Source: Phaeoceros laevis
Taxonomy: Eukaryota; Anthocerotophyta; Anthocerotopsida; Notothyladales
NCBI GenBank assembly: GCA_049999765.1
Contig: JBNGIQ010008998.1
Location: 23,141 to 87,140 of the forward strand
Direction of reading: 5' to 3'
DNA: 64,000 nucleotides
The position numbers and the translations under genes are program-made. The notes below the pieces were generated by a model. The model did not search any database. It saw nothing but the letters and a program-made list of their open reading frames with translations, and was not told where the DNA came from. This document shows positions 20,380-33,300 of the stretch, in pieces. Each line of letters starts with the position of its first letter. The stretch's first letter is position 1.

Positions 20380-20803
20380 AATAGCAAACACTGAAACTGC
20401 ATGGCAATTGGACAGTAGTCGGATGGCAATGCACCTTCAGCCAGCTCTGTACAACATACTAATTGCAGATCTACATCGTCACCTACTACTATGCCGACTC
20501 GAAAGAACGGACGATGGATGTGGCTGAAGTTCCTACTCTCTTCTGGCCGCCCGGCTTTTAACCAGGTAACTTGCGCTCCATTTGCGCTCCAGCTCCGGCT
20601 GACTGCAATCGGGCTTGTCCCCTGTTGCATCTGGTACTGGCTTTGACAACTTTGAATTCTCCAACCTGAGTTGAACACAATCCAATTGGATCAAAAGAAG
20701 GGTCAAATGCAAGCAGAAATAGACCTACGTCACCAGACAGTAGTGGGAGCGACACCACCCGGTGTGCCAGGTAAGCTCCAACCTCCATCTCATCTTCTTG
20801 CAT
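20380..20803 (-). other. possible coding segment, unassigned
   Basis: Between ceramide kinase and the divergent RRA gene the minus strand holds a short frame from ATG 20803 (MQEDEMEVGAYLAHRVV, then a hydrophobic SGDVGLFLLAFDP) up to a plausible donor (caactcag/gttgga, about 20665). A second open frame begins after an attgcag acceptor near 20615 and runs on to about 20241. I do not recognise the product. It could be an upstream exon pair of the ceramide kinase transcript, a separate small gene, or chance. Confidence 0.25.
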
Positions 20804-21204
20804 CTTCGGCAAACCCACCCCTCCAACACATCCGCTAGGTGAGCCTCGAAGCCTCGAAGGACCCTCTCGAGATCCGTGACCAAGTACAGCACTTCAACGT
20901 GTAGGCACCGAGAAACCCGTTTTGCAGTATAAAGAACTAGTTCTACCTGTCCTGTCGCCTATAGGAGTGCCTCGCTCTACTCTCTCTGCTTGCGTGGGGT
21001 AATCCCGTTGTCCTGGAGTGGCAATGACTTTAGGAATGTGCGTTGATGATGAGTCGACGTCCGATCAGAAGGCTGTGTAGCAGTATGTCACTGATCACTG
21101 CGTTCAGTGGCGAGACGGCGCCCACGGACAGGAGTAGCTAGTTGGTTGCACTTGCAGGGAGACCTTCATTGTGTCATGCATTGGGCTTAGTAGAGCTGGG
21201 AGCC

Positions 21205-22596
21205 ATGAAGATGAAGAAGGAACCGCTTTTAAAGGGAGGTCCTGGAAACAGTCGAAGTTGCGCTGTGGGTTACGCTGTGGCAGCAGGCGTTCTCCTTGGG
21301 TTGATTGTGGCTATCGTCCATCCCTCTGATCTCTTTGACTTCAGCTCCGGAACCCCGGCAGCTTCCTCCCTCTACGGCCAGGTAGACCTACTTAGGAGTC
21401 AAGGCGGTGCTTAGAGACAGTAAAGTTGGGGTTGTGCTTGCACCAGATGATACATTCGTATACTTGTGCAGCAAATGACAGGACTTCTGTTTCTGCAGGA
21501 CTCGACCGTGATCCGCAAGTTGCAGAGACTTCAAGCAGAAGTGAAGCAGTTGCAGGAGGAAAGCTTCCAATCACAACAGAAGGTTGTAGACTTGCAGCAG
21601 CAACTGGGACGAGCAGAACGAGAGAAGGCTGCTGTGGAGGGACAGTTGAAGTCAGCCTTACCTGGAGGCAAGGCAGGTCCGCCGGGCACAGTGAAGAGTT
21701 TGCGGACCTTGCCTTTGGTGGAACCTGACGAGTCTGTGAACGTTGAACTCGCAAGGATCTTAAAAGATGTTGCAGTGAACAATGAGGTGATTGTGGGAAT
21801 ATGCGATAGCAATGTGAAGTCTATGGTGAAGGTTTGGTTTGAGAGCATACAAAGAGTGGGTGTGACCAACTTCCTGGTAGTGGCCCTGGATGATGGAATG
21901 GCAGACTTCGCCAAGGAGCACAATGTGCCATTTTATAGGAGAGATGCCACCATCTCTGCAGCACAAAAGGGAGCTGGCCACAATCATGCGGTGTCTGGGC
22001 TAAAGTTTCACCTGCTGAGAGATTTTTTGGTGTTGGGCTACAACGTATTCCTGTCCGACATAGATATCGTGTTCCTGCAGAATCCATGGAACTACCTCGC
22101 CCGAGATAGCGATGTCGAGGGAATGACTGATGGCCACAATAACATGACAGCTTATGGGTATGACGATGTGTGGGATGATCCTCCTATGGGCTGGTCTAGA
22201 TATGCTCATACAATGCGTATTTGGGTATTTAATTCTGGGTTGTTCTACATCCGAGCTACGAAGCCATCCATTGAACTGCTGGACAGGGTGACTGACAGGC
22301 TTTCCAAGCAGCAGTTATGGGATCAAGCTGTGTTCAATGAAGAGCTTTTCTTTCCTTCCAGTCCTGGATATACAGGGCTCCATGCTTCTAAAAGAGTCCT
22401 AGACTATCTTTTGTTCCTCAACAGCAAAGTTCTCTTCAGAGACTTCAGGAACGACCCATCGCAGCACAACTGGAGGCCGGTCACTATCCATGTCAATTAC
22501 CATCCTGACAAATATGAGAGGATGCTTGCCATCGTGGACTATTACGTCAATGGCAATTCGAATGCATTGTCCAGGTTTCCAGCAGGTAGTGAGTAA
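21205..22596 (+). CDS. RRA: RRA-type arabinosyltransferase (GT77)
   Basis: Exons 21205-21381 and 21499-22596 (donor ggccag/gtagac, acceptor ttctgcag/gact) give 424 residues, as in Reduced Residual Arabinose proteins. The order is a short cytosolic tail, a signal anchor (about residues 20-40), a coiled-coil stem rich in Lys/Gln/Glu, then the catalytic domain. The metal-binding [12 protein letters not shown], the [17 protein letters not shown] block, [16 protein letters not shown] and [13 protein letters not shown] are near-diagnostic for RRA1-3. The enzyme adds the second beta-arabinofuranose to hydroxyproline O-arabinosides of extensins in the Golgi. Start is the first ATG ([12 protein letters not shown]) preceding the anchor. 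It is the first of five wall-glycan genes in this window. Confidence 0.93.
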
Positions 22597-23393
22597 GGTC
22601 CTTCATCAACACCTTGCTTTGGAATTGGTTTTCCTTCTGATGCAAGCAACAGGATAGTGAAGACATCCGCTCAATTGTGCTGTCAACCTTGTTGTTCTGC
22701 TCTTACCACTACAAAGTTGGGCCTTAATGCTAGCCCAGCCGTTTGAGAATCGATTCTCCACATTCGTCTAGCCTGAAATTCTTAAATATTTGTAATTATA
22801 CAAAGTTTTTGGAAGTTCGAAGTTTGAAAACTCGACGTTTCACCGGTCACAGTATGTCAGCATCCTCGGGAACTCTGTCCTCCACGCTTCCAGCATGACG
22901 CTCAGGAACTATGTCCCCCACGTCTATGAAGTTATGAACCCAAACCACGATACATAAACTACCTTCCCCACGCTTCCAGGCTCCAGCATGTTCAAAATTC
23001 TGAGATGATAGAATGATCAAATCCATGGGGACCGTGCAATTGCGAAAACAGGTTCAAAATAAAGGCAGTGGCTCACAAGCTTCAAGTACAGGGTCACTTG
23101 GTCAAGCATTGTTTGAAAACCACCCAGCTCTGAGTTGATAGGGCATGGACGAACCGGATCGATCGAGCATGAGCTGGGATGGCTACAGAGGAAAGGGATT
23201 ACGTGGTTCTAGGTGGAAGCTTCGTGGACGCGACAAGAGAATCCGAAAACCTAGAAGGAGCGCGAGCAGTTCGGCCTTCTTTGCTGCCGTCGCATATGAG
23301 TGTTTCTTGATTTCTGCAACCTAACCTGGCGGACGACAATTGTGCAAGAACGCATGCCTGCCTCCAGCTATCCACCCAGCCAGGAGCAGTAGA

Positions 23394-23678
23394 ATGACGA
23401 CACCGCTCCAGGGGCTTGCCAACATGAAGGTGAAGGACGTGCCGCAGCACCTCAAGCAGGTGGTGACCAAGGAGAATGTGAAGCGCAGCACTTGGTCCTT
23501 TTTGCAGAGCTACAGCCGCAAGTATATCCACACTGGTAACATCCGGCCTCTCCACGACGTCTTCATCCTCGTCGGCTTGTGCGCCTACGCAGTGAACTGG
23601 CCCAAGGAGGTGCGGCACCTGCACCAGCACGAGGCCCTGCTCAAGAGAGAAGGAGTAGAAGAATTCAAGAAGCTCTGA
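23394..23678 (+). CDS. small mitochondrial membrane protein, putative ATP synthase subunit
   Basis: A 94-residue single-exon frame from ATG 23394 (MTTPLQGLANMKVKDVPQHL). It has a basic N-terminal half, the phrase KYIHTGNIRPLHDVF, one membrane segment (FILVGLCAYAVNW) and a His/Glu-rich tail (KEVRHLHQHEALL). This layout matches my recollection of the small plant proteins known as fiber protein Fb15, reported as mitochondrial F-type ATP synthase subunits (f/ATP17-like), but I could not align it. The frame continues a few codons upstream; the later ATG was chosen because the extension is Cys/Pro-rich and lacks similarity. The spacers on both sides (22597-23393, 23679-24245) show no other gene. 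Confidence 0.5.
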   Translation: MTTPLQGLANMKVKDVPQHLKQVVTKENVKRSTWSFLQSYSRKYIHTGNIRPLHDVFILVGLCAYAVNWPKEVRHLHQHEALLKREGVEEFKKL

Positions 23679-24245
23679 TTTGCAAGTTGCAGGCAAGGTA
23701 TCCTCCGGTGCGGGCCTGCTCTTTTGCTCGCTACATTCGGGGCATACGTAATTCGTTGGGTCTCAGAAATTGCGCCTGTTGTGTTTGTTTTTGCAGCCAG
23801 TTGATTTTCAAGTGGAAGTATCGATTGAACAGGAGGCAACGTTTTACTGAGGAGCTGTATGGACTTTTGTGCTCGCTGTGATCGTCTGTATCAGGAAGTG
23901 ATCTCCCATCTCATTTGAAACTCAAATTGTTCTTTCTCGGCCAACAGGTTTAGGGGATTCATGGAAACAGAGTGGTCTCATAACAAAACTGCAGTTGCTG
24001 AAATTCAGGTGGTAAACTAGGTTGCTCAGAAAGTTCAATGCATGCTGAAACCGGTAAAAGCAGGCAAAAGACCGGTTGAATCAAAAAACTTTGAAATGGC
24101 AAGCACAGATGCATGCGTTGCCCAACCAGATGTTTGGAGTCTGGAGAGGTCGACATCTTTTTTAGTGACTTTCCTACAGTGACCTTTACAATGCGACTTT
24201 TGACGTGCAATACACCCACCTTTCTCTTAGCTAACTACTCCGGCA

Positions 24246-26722
24246 TCACAGCTTAAACACTCTAGCGGTGCCGTCCTCTGAGCCGGCGAGGATAAATCTT
24301 CCATCCCTACAGCAAAGCAGACAAGGAAAGTGTCAGCACCGGGGCAGAACACACCCATCACGTGAAGCACTATGTTGCGCTTTAACGTACGCTGTCAGTG
24401 CAATGTCCCGGACGCTGTCCCCGTGACCACTGAATGTTCTTTCACATGTCCCTGTTCGATCATCCCAGACTCGCACTTTACCGTCAAGGCAGGCAGTGAC
24501 GATTAGACTAGATGATTGCGACCAGACTAGCTTGATGACACCGTCCTGGTAAGGGAGCAAGGAGATGACATGTTAGAAATCCACAAGTACTTTCCAAAAC
24601 GGCTACTACACCCAATGAGCCTCCGTTCATTGGTTAAATCAACTTCTGGTTAAATCAACATCCAATACCTCATGTCCACCGATGCTGCGGGAGGATAGAG
24701 TTTGAAGATCCCAAATAACAAGCTTTCCGTCCATGCCACCTGTTGCGGCTATTGGAAGCCTTCACCACAACACCAGAACACAATTTATGTTTGTAGACAA
24801 AGGACCTTTCCCCGACCACTTGTCCCGCCTCGTACACTTCAATCTTACCTGGACGACAACCCGATACACTCCACAGATTTTTCATGGCCTGCCAATCTTC
24901 CAACGACCTGCAAAATCCCCATAGCGATTACCCTTCATGACCGCCGATTGCCTCCCAAATCAGAGGGTGAAGCAGGCACAAAGAAAAGAGAATGCCTACC
25001 TTCCCATTCTGAATATTCACAATGCACACCGATGAGTCTGTGGATCCAGTTACGGCTACACTTGACTCTGAATTAATGCTCAGACATGTAAGACCCTCCG
25101 TGTGGTACGGATGATCTGCAACACCCTGAGGGGTCAACTCAGAAAGCTCTATGTCACACATGGTTCAGCAATAACAAACGAACGACTTCAATGATATCAA
25201 GATCCTATTTACAAATTGGACTGCCAGATGAACGACACAGCACCCTGAACATCAGCAGTTCTATCTGTCTCTCTCGCCTCACTGTCCTGCACACTGTAGG
25301 GAATTTACGAAATGAGGTGCATCGTGGTACCTTCGACAACATGCGTCACCTGGCCTGTCCTGGGATTCCACACCCTAAGACTACCATCCTCGGATCCAGT
25401 CAGTATGGTTTTCCCTGCATCATCAATTCAGAAGACAGTATAGCGGACTTAGTTGACATGTAAAAGGAGAAGGATGAAAAAGTTACCAATAAGTCTGTTA
25501 CATGGGCTGCTCACCATCAGGTGTGAAGCCTCCACAAGAAACAGACCCCCTGTGACCGGACAGCACATGTAGACAGGCTGAACTGTCTGCATTCCACAGC
25601 CATGCTGTATAATCACCTGAGCCCGCAAGCACTAGATGTCCTCTTGGATGCCATCTTAACCACTGCAGGTTTGCCAAAAGGGATATAGTTCCTTGAACCA
25701 ATCACACATGCATAGTAATCTTAGCTACATGAAAATACTTCACCATTTGCTCTCGATGCTTGTCCAGCTATCTGAACTCTAGATACAGACAAAACATAGG
25801 TTTCCGATCTCAGCCAAACTAACCTCAACATCTCCACCAGGACCCTCTAGTCGATTTTTCAGGTTGCCAGTTGAGGTTTCCCATACATTTACAATCCCGT
25901 CCAACCCGCCAGAAGCAAGGTACACACCGTCTGAACTGAATGCAAGAGAGGCCACCGAATCTGAATGTCCTGCATGAGACCGTGACCACACGGTATTTAA
26001 GAGGCCACCAAATTCAAAGAGTGTTTGTCGTTTGTTTGTTGATTGCTGAGTTGCCACTTCCGCAGATCCCAAGTGGGAGGGTATACCCTTGAGTTCTAGA
26101 GGTGCATCCGCTTGCCCGATTTTCCAAATGAATGCCTTGTCATCACCCCCCCCTGTTGATACTAGCCCCGGCTGACTGGGGCTGCACGCCACAGCATATA
26201 CGGGATCCCCTGTTTATCAACTCTGTGAGTGAAAACACAGAATGAATGCAACACCAATAAAAACGCAGAAGAGTCTAGCTTACCATGACCAGTAAACGTG
26301 TGGGAGGAATCATCTATGTTAGCTTCATCTGCCAGAAAAAAAAATTCCGAAAGCTCAGACAGTGACTGCAACTTCTGCGACTCTTCCTGAACCGAAGAAC
26401 CGAACAGCAAAGAGATGAATGGCCCCATATTGAAATCATCACGGGGACACGGCAATTACCATCGTCATCCTCCAGCATCTCTGCCTCTACTTGTTCTCCG
26501 TCCTCCTCGGGGTCAAACTCAGGCAGCTCTGCAATCAGACGATGGTAGGTCACAATCCCGCCTGCCTTTTGATACAAAGAGAAATGATGTGAATATCTAG
26601 TCACCTTCTTCATCGATAGGAATTTCTTGCAATATATCGTCATCGTTCAGATGCACTACAGGACCATCTTCTTCGTCCTCAAAGTCCTGTGCCCGTGGAT
26701 GCAACTGCGTTTTAATCTCCAT
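24246..26722 (-). CDS. AAMP-type WD40 repeat protein
   Basis: Twelve exons (26605-26722, 26460-26528, 26284-26328, 26087-26209, 25824-25969, 25515-25662, 25331-25414, 25000-25115, 24849-24907, 24669-24759, 24391-24545, 24246-24306) give 404 residues. The N-terminus is acidic (EDEEDGPVVHLNDDDILQ), then seven or eight WD repeats follow, with GGGDDKAFIWKIG, GGLDGIVNVWETS, RWHPRGHLVLAGS, DHPYHTEGLTCL and ATGGMDGKLVIWD. These match the plant relative of angio-associated migratory cell protein (Arabidopsis At1g71840 type) almost motif for motif. It is a beta-propeller scaffold; eukaryotic homologues act in ribosomal protein uL16 handling. The 117-base intron 25970-26086 is a multiple of three and has no stop, so its retention would keep the frame. 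Confidence 0.92.
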
Positions 26723-27315
26723 GTTTACAAATTTCAACAACTCAGTCAGATACGAGACTGAGGGCCTTACACTCCCTCCAGCTCATCCACTTGTAGGCGG
26801 CTTCTCAGGCATCGCTTCCAGTTTGTCCGCACTTTGGGTTTCGTCACAATCAGGTGGGCAGAATTCCCAGACACTGTCCGCGACACCCTCTGCGAAGATA
26901 GAATTTCCGATAGTCTACTGTATGCTAACGACAGAACGCACCATTCTGCAGCTGAAGTACATGTAATAGTATTGAAGTGGTGTGTGTGTGTTTATAGCTT
27001 AGAGTAGGCTAGAGTGGGCTAGCATTTGAATCGAGAAGGAAATGCATATGCCGGAGGAGGAAATGCATATGCGTGCCGTCTTTGGGTTTCACACTCGACG
27101 GTGGCTTGAGCTTGCTAAACGAAACGCGCTGCCGTCCTGTCAGGAATGACCCTGTACATGTATCGAAGTTCGAACAGCTTCACTTCGCCATCACTCAAAA
27201 TTGTCTAAATTTCATGCCGGAAGACGTGCCACAACAATGTCGTAATCTAGGGAGTTGATGGTAAGAATGCTATGTACCCCTATATACAAAAGCTCCAACC
27301 CATCACCATCAGCAC

Positions 27316-30300
27316 TCACTCACTTTCAGATGAGTAGGACTGCAGTTGTTCTCCAGCCTCGTCCTCTGACGCATCTACCTCTTCCTCCACTCGCTCTTCA
27401 TCTTCAGCATCCTCCTCTGCCTCGCTCTCCTCCCCTTGATCCCTGTACCCATCCTCTTCTTCATACCTCGCATCATCCTCTTCAGCAACATCATCGTCAT
27501 CTTCCTGCCCAACGAGGTGGTGAGCACGCCCACTCCCTCCACTCCCATCTTCATCCATTTCTTCCTCCTCCTCTTCTTCAGCCATGTCCTCCCCATTCTC
27601 ATCCTCTTCTGGTTGCTCTTCATCGTACTGTTCACCTTCATCAGACTCTTCTGGCACTCCCCAATCGCCCTGTTCATCCACATGCTGGTACCCATCCTCC
27701 TCATCACTCTCATCCTCATCACGGTGGGCTCTTCCCTGGCCAAGCCTCTGCGGCTTTCCATCGGCAAATGCCATGAGTTCATTTGGGTCCCTTTCCTTCT
27801 TCTTGCCCCCTGGTACAGCTTTGCCTCTTCGCCCACCTCTGGATCCCCCTGCTGCTGCTCCTGCTGATGCTTTGTTTCGGGGACGTCCAGGTGGTCGTCC
27901 GCGAGGTCGTCCCCCAGGTTTCCCAGTTCCACTTCTTGGGCGTTTTCTCTCCTTTGAGGCTTGCAGCTGGGTCTCAGGTGTGGTACCGGCTATCGCTGTT
28001 CCATCCTCAGAAAACTGAAGCTTCCGCTTTAAACCTCTCTTGCCTGCCCCCCCAGCAGCACTTTTGCCTGTACCAGCCGTGCTCTTGGCACCAGCTGCAG
28101 CCTTGCCGTTTCCAGTACCACCACCGTCTCGTGCCCCTGCACCCATACCACCAGCACCACCTCCACTAGTCCTAGCCTTACTTCGGCTTCTTGGTGGCCC
28201 TTCGCCGCGTTTTTTGCGCGCCCCTCGGGCTTTGCCATCCCCTGTTCCATCTCCCAGACACTCCTCACCGCCATTGGCACCATTCTGTTCTGCTGTTAGC
28301 AAGTCGGGTGATATTTTCACAGCCGATATCCCTGCCTTCATCTGCAACGGCCAAGGATGTAGCAACATGTTAATACAAAAGCAAGCAAGTCATGGTCCAA
28401 ACAGCGACATCCAAGACAAACTACAAAACAGCATCGAGCCACATGTTGCTTTCTAAATCCTACATTTTTAGCTTCTTCCTCCTTCAGCCTCTCGCGCACC
28501 AACTTCTCCTCGTGAGTGTAAGCAATTGCAGCATCAAGAACTGCAATCCGAAGTGCCACAGCTGCTGTGGTCTGTGGAATCCAGGGAAGAACTCGAGTGC
28601 AATCGTGACTTTCAGTTGACTGATACGATGAACTATCAGAAACCACATTCTTCAGCATCTCCTCGGTCGTTTCGTATGACGAGGACAGCCAGTCCCGGTG
28701 AACAACGCTTTCCAGTTCTGTGACAACCTGGACATAACCAGCATGACCAGTTACAAAAGCAAGTCGCAAGGAAAACATGTATATCAACCCAGTTCCCAAA
28801 GACTGCCACAGGTCATGCATTAGTCATACCTGGAGCATCTCCCCTGGATTTGAAGCGTCCTTCAGATTCGCCACCCAGGCCTTTCTCTGCTGATCCTTCC
28901 AAGGCACCTTCAGAGCTACAGAAGGTATAGCAACCTGCATGAACGGTGAAGGCACTTTTAGCCACAGATTTCAGGCTCAGCAAGTTACAGACACGGTATT
29001 ACTCCACAAAATCAAATACCTCAATCGCAAGGGTTTCTGCCTTCAACAGCTGGAATCTAGATGGCTGGGGTGCAGAGGCCCCCAGCTGCTTCCAGCTGGG
29101 ATCTCCACTTCGCATCTGCTCTTCACATTCTCGAGTGTGCTCAGAGAACTTGGGGTGAACCTTTGTCGAGCTATCAAACGTGCCATGACAACAAGGGCAG
29201 TGTTTATCCTTCTGCCAGTAAAGATCATGACAAATGTTGCATGAGCAAAGCAGATCGAGGTCCCTCTTTTTCCGAATCTTGAAAGCCCGCAATGACGATG
29301 CCTCCTGTGCTTGCTCACTCCACATCCACCTATCCAGCTCTCTGTATCGCTCTAGCGCCCGGTTTCTTTCCACCTCAGTCTTCCCTAGATCAATGGTAAT
29401 AGCTGCGGCTCTGTCCAAAAACTCGGCTTCTTGTCCAGACAGACCACTTGCTGGGCTCCCCTCGACACCAACAGTCACCTGTCTGGCAGAAGAGTCTGAA
29501 TCTCGACGCCAGTTGGTTGTTGGTTCCACCTTAACATGATCCTCGAGCAATTTCATATCTGACCCATTCTTGCGGTTCCGCATTGCCAGCCTCAAGGTGC
29601 ACTCTAAACGTTGAAGATTGATTAAAAGGTTGTTTTCTCTGATACCTCTTGGATCCAGTGAAGCAATCAAAGCATCTAAACCCTGTGAAGACAAGGAAAC
29701 TCATTAACAACGAAGCTGACCACTGATTGCACGAAAGTTGCAGCGCACTAAACAAAAATGACCAATGTCATCCAAAAAGCTAACCTGCTCAGTGTCAATA
29801 ACTTCCCAACAACTCTCATCATGTGACTCGAAATATATCCTACCACACCCTGGATCCTCTCCACCATTTGATGTCACAAACTGCCAAAACCTGTTCCTTC
29901 TTCGGTCAAAACCCAACGGCAAAGACCTCAAGACATACAATTCCTCTGCACGTACACCAATGTCTGCTTTCAGCTGTGCACGAGACTTTTCTGATGAATG
30001 CGCAAAGGCAGAGAGCGAGACATCTTGACCCAAGATTGTGTCCTGGACAGCCAAAGGTCTTTGAGATGCCATAGATGTGCTGGCAACAGCAATGTGTGCA
30101 CCAGAAGAATCAGCTCCCCCAACACCCCCCGCTTCCGTGCCAAGGGCCAGAGGCAGAGAAACGTCAACTTGCTTGCTGTCTGCACCCAAGACTGGGCTCT
30201 GTCTACCATCTGCAACACCATTGGGACTAACTCCTTCCGTTTTACCCGAAACTTGTAACCTTGACAGCTGCTCTTCCTTCTGGCGGCGCCTGTCAAGTTG

Positions 30301-33300
30301 AGCTTCAGCCCACATCTGTCGCTTCAGAGCTGCAGCTGCTTCCAGACGTTCCTGTTTTTGCCAGCACAAACAAGTTTGCTAAGAGAAAAAGCTTTGTTTC
30401 CACTTTAAGGTCCCGTACATGCTACACTAGCAAGCACATAACATTTTTCTTGTGAAGGGATCACCAAGCAAGTCTTCTAGACATCAATATCAAGCATGGA
30501 GAGCATCAGAACAGAGAGTCACCTCAAGAGCAACTCGAATAGTGGTGCCCTCATTGACAACATTAACCAGAGCCACCAGTGCAATAAGACGCTCCTCCAC
30601 ACTCAGGTCAGCATACTCGCCTTCAGTCAATCCCTGGACCCAAGGCTCGCCAACTTGGCTCTCATCTATTTCAGTATCCTCGTATACCAGTCCTGCCTTG
30701 TTGGTCTCTGGTTGGACGCCTTCATCTTTGAATTCCCCTTCTTGTTTTGGGTTCTCAAGCCTTTCCAAAGTCCCATGTTCAGGGGATTGGAAATCTTTTT
30801 CTCCATTGTCAGTATCGCCAGATATTGAGTCTCCAGAGTTCGAAGAATGAGAGTTCGCTGACAAACCTGTCACAACCACCTTTGCCTTTTTTTTGTCATC
30901 ATCACCTCTTATAAGGGCTTTCTCAGGCTTTACCGGAAAGCTCGCTTTCCCAGATGGTTGGGTGGCCTCAGCATAGTCAGATTTATTGTCCTCCATGTAC
31001 TGTTCCTCCATATCATAGTCATCATCTCTGTCACCTTCCTCGTCAACATCCTCAACCTCCTTATCTGCCTCTTCTCCCTCCAGCATCCCGCTTTGAAAGA
31101 GGCTTATTTTCTCTCTAGCTGCGTCAAGGACTTCTTCTGCGTCTACTGGATCCTTCCGAAAAGCGGGGCGTACGCAATATGTGGAAGGGGCAACCCTTTC
31201 AAACAAATTGGCATCTCTGGACAAGGCGGCAGCGATGGATGCTTCTGGAGTTCTGCTGCTGGATAGATCTCGCAGCCCTGATTTCTGCAAAAGACACATA
31301 ATTGAGTTAATACAGAATCTATGTGGGACCAATGGGGACTCAGTAAGGTAGGGGATATTGACATCCCCAAGTCTTGCTCACTCGCACCAATTCTACCCTG
31401 CTACCATCTTACAGCTCCACATCACTGATTACCTGTATCCGATCAGCAACCTGTAGAATACTGAGACCCTTGTCCCCTTCGAGAGACAAAATGTGGAAAG
31501 CAGCAAATTTCACGGTACCAGGTGTCATCCGATACTGATTTCTACGTACATGGCCCACCCCTTTTCCTTGCATTAGGGCAACAGCATTTGCTGCAGCTGC
31601 ACCAGATCGCAGAGTTGATACTACATCTTCAGCTTCCACGACCTGTAAAAGACATGTTTGTTAACCTCCAGAAACTGGTGCAACAAAGCTACTTACTTGA
31701 ATTACATCACATAGGGGAACAAACCTTAGCCTCCTCTTTAGGCCGAGGAGCTGGTTCAACTTTGCGCTTCTTCCACTTTGGACCAAAGTTTGCTGCAAGC
31801 GCGAACTGCCTCAGGACTTCAGGCCAGGTCAAGGGGTTCACGTGAGTCTTCCATTCACGAATATCAAAACCCCATGCGTATGCCTGCAATACAGACATTA
31901 TGGTCAGACTCCCAACAGACAAATTCTGATGAGTGAAGGATAATTAGCCACCAATGATTCACTTACTGCCTCAACGATCTCAGGATGACCTCCTGCAATG
32001 ATGGAAAGGGCATTTTGACTTCCGGCAACTCCAGTAGCAGCAGCTTGGGCTGCCTCCTCCACATCCTTCACTAAGGTTTTCAAAAGTGCAACATGCACTT
32101 CACCCAGCAAACGTGGGTCCTGTTACACAACCCCCCACAGACCATGAGCTGTGGAGGACCAAGGATCTAACAAGCACCACGAATCTGATTTTTGTGCACA
32201 GAAATATATCTTAGCCTGTGCATACATAGTCATGGAAAGCTTGAATAAGCTCGTCAAATGTGAACGGCCACAGGCCGAGGACATCAGCAAAAGATGTCAA
32301 GAACCTCCACACCTGCAGAGCAACACAGAAGGCTATTTGAGAGCCAATGCACATTTTCTTGGTATGCCTTCATAGTACTAGACAGAATGCAAAATAAAAT
32401 CTGAACACTTCTGTACCATGAATGCATTTCCAACATTCTCCTTGTGATCTGTCCAAGGACGAACTGAGAAAGGTCGCTTCATCCTCAACACATGAGGGGG
32501 AAAAGGCTTCAGCATAGCTGCAAACAACGACAACTTAGTGTCGATAGCAAAGGTGTAAAATGCCCCATCTACAGAACATCAGCACGTCCAGCTACTCAGT
32601 CACAAATTCCAGTAAGTTCTGTAGCCAACCTTTGAAAGAATCTAGTGATTCAAGTGTTTCCGTAGGCAGTTGGGTTATGGATGATAGGCCTTGCACTGAC
32701 ACAGCTACTTCCATTAGCTCCAGGCGCTCATCGTCCATGAGATCTGAGGACTCCTTTGCTAATTTCTTTGCGGTGGCCCTCTCATTTGCAGCTTTGACTT
32801 TGGCAGCCTCTTTCTTCTGGCGTAGTTCATCTCTTTGTCGAAGTTTCTCCATCTAGGGAAACATAGGCATCAACAGCCATATTCATACGAACCCAACAAA
32901 CCAGGTTCACTCACAACCAGGAAATGATATCCACAAGCAGGAAGCATCCTCAACTCTTGTCTCTGCTTGCTTATGGACAGGCTCACCTTTTTCTCTTTTC
33001 GCTCCTCTTCACGCTTGAGGCGATCCTGTTCTCGCTGGAATTTTTCCTGCTCTTTCTTCAGCTTGTTTAGTTGCTCCTTCTTGAGTTGCTCCTCCTTCTT
33101 CAGTTCGCAGCAGAGAGGGTTAGCTGGTCAGCTACCGAAGAAGCACCACAATGTTGAGGTAAGCACTTTGCAAACTCAATGAAGTTACCTTCTTCATCTT
33201 GTCCAACTCCTTCTTCGCCTTTTTCTCCTGAGCCTCCCTTTCCTTTTGTTCCATCTGCGATAGAGAACACAATTGCTGGGAGAGTAAGATCCTCAGGCAC

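Noticed and set aside
27255-28018. Pro/His/Leu- and Ser-rich plus-strand frames
   Set aside because: Mirror images of the acidic tail and AT-hook codons of the RLT last exon.
30000-31400. Several plus-strand frames of 60-130 codons
   Set aside because: Antisense shadows of RLT exons 13 and 14, which are supported by domain similarity.
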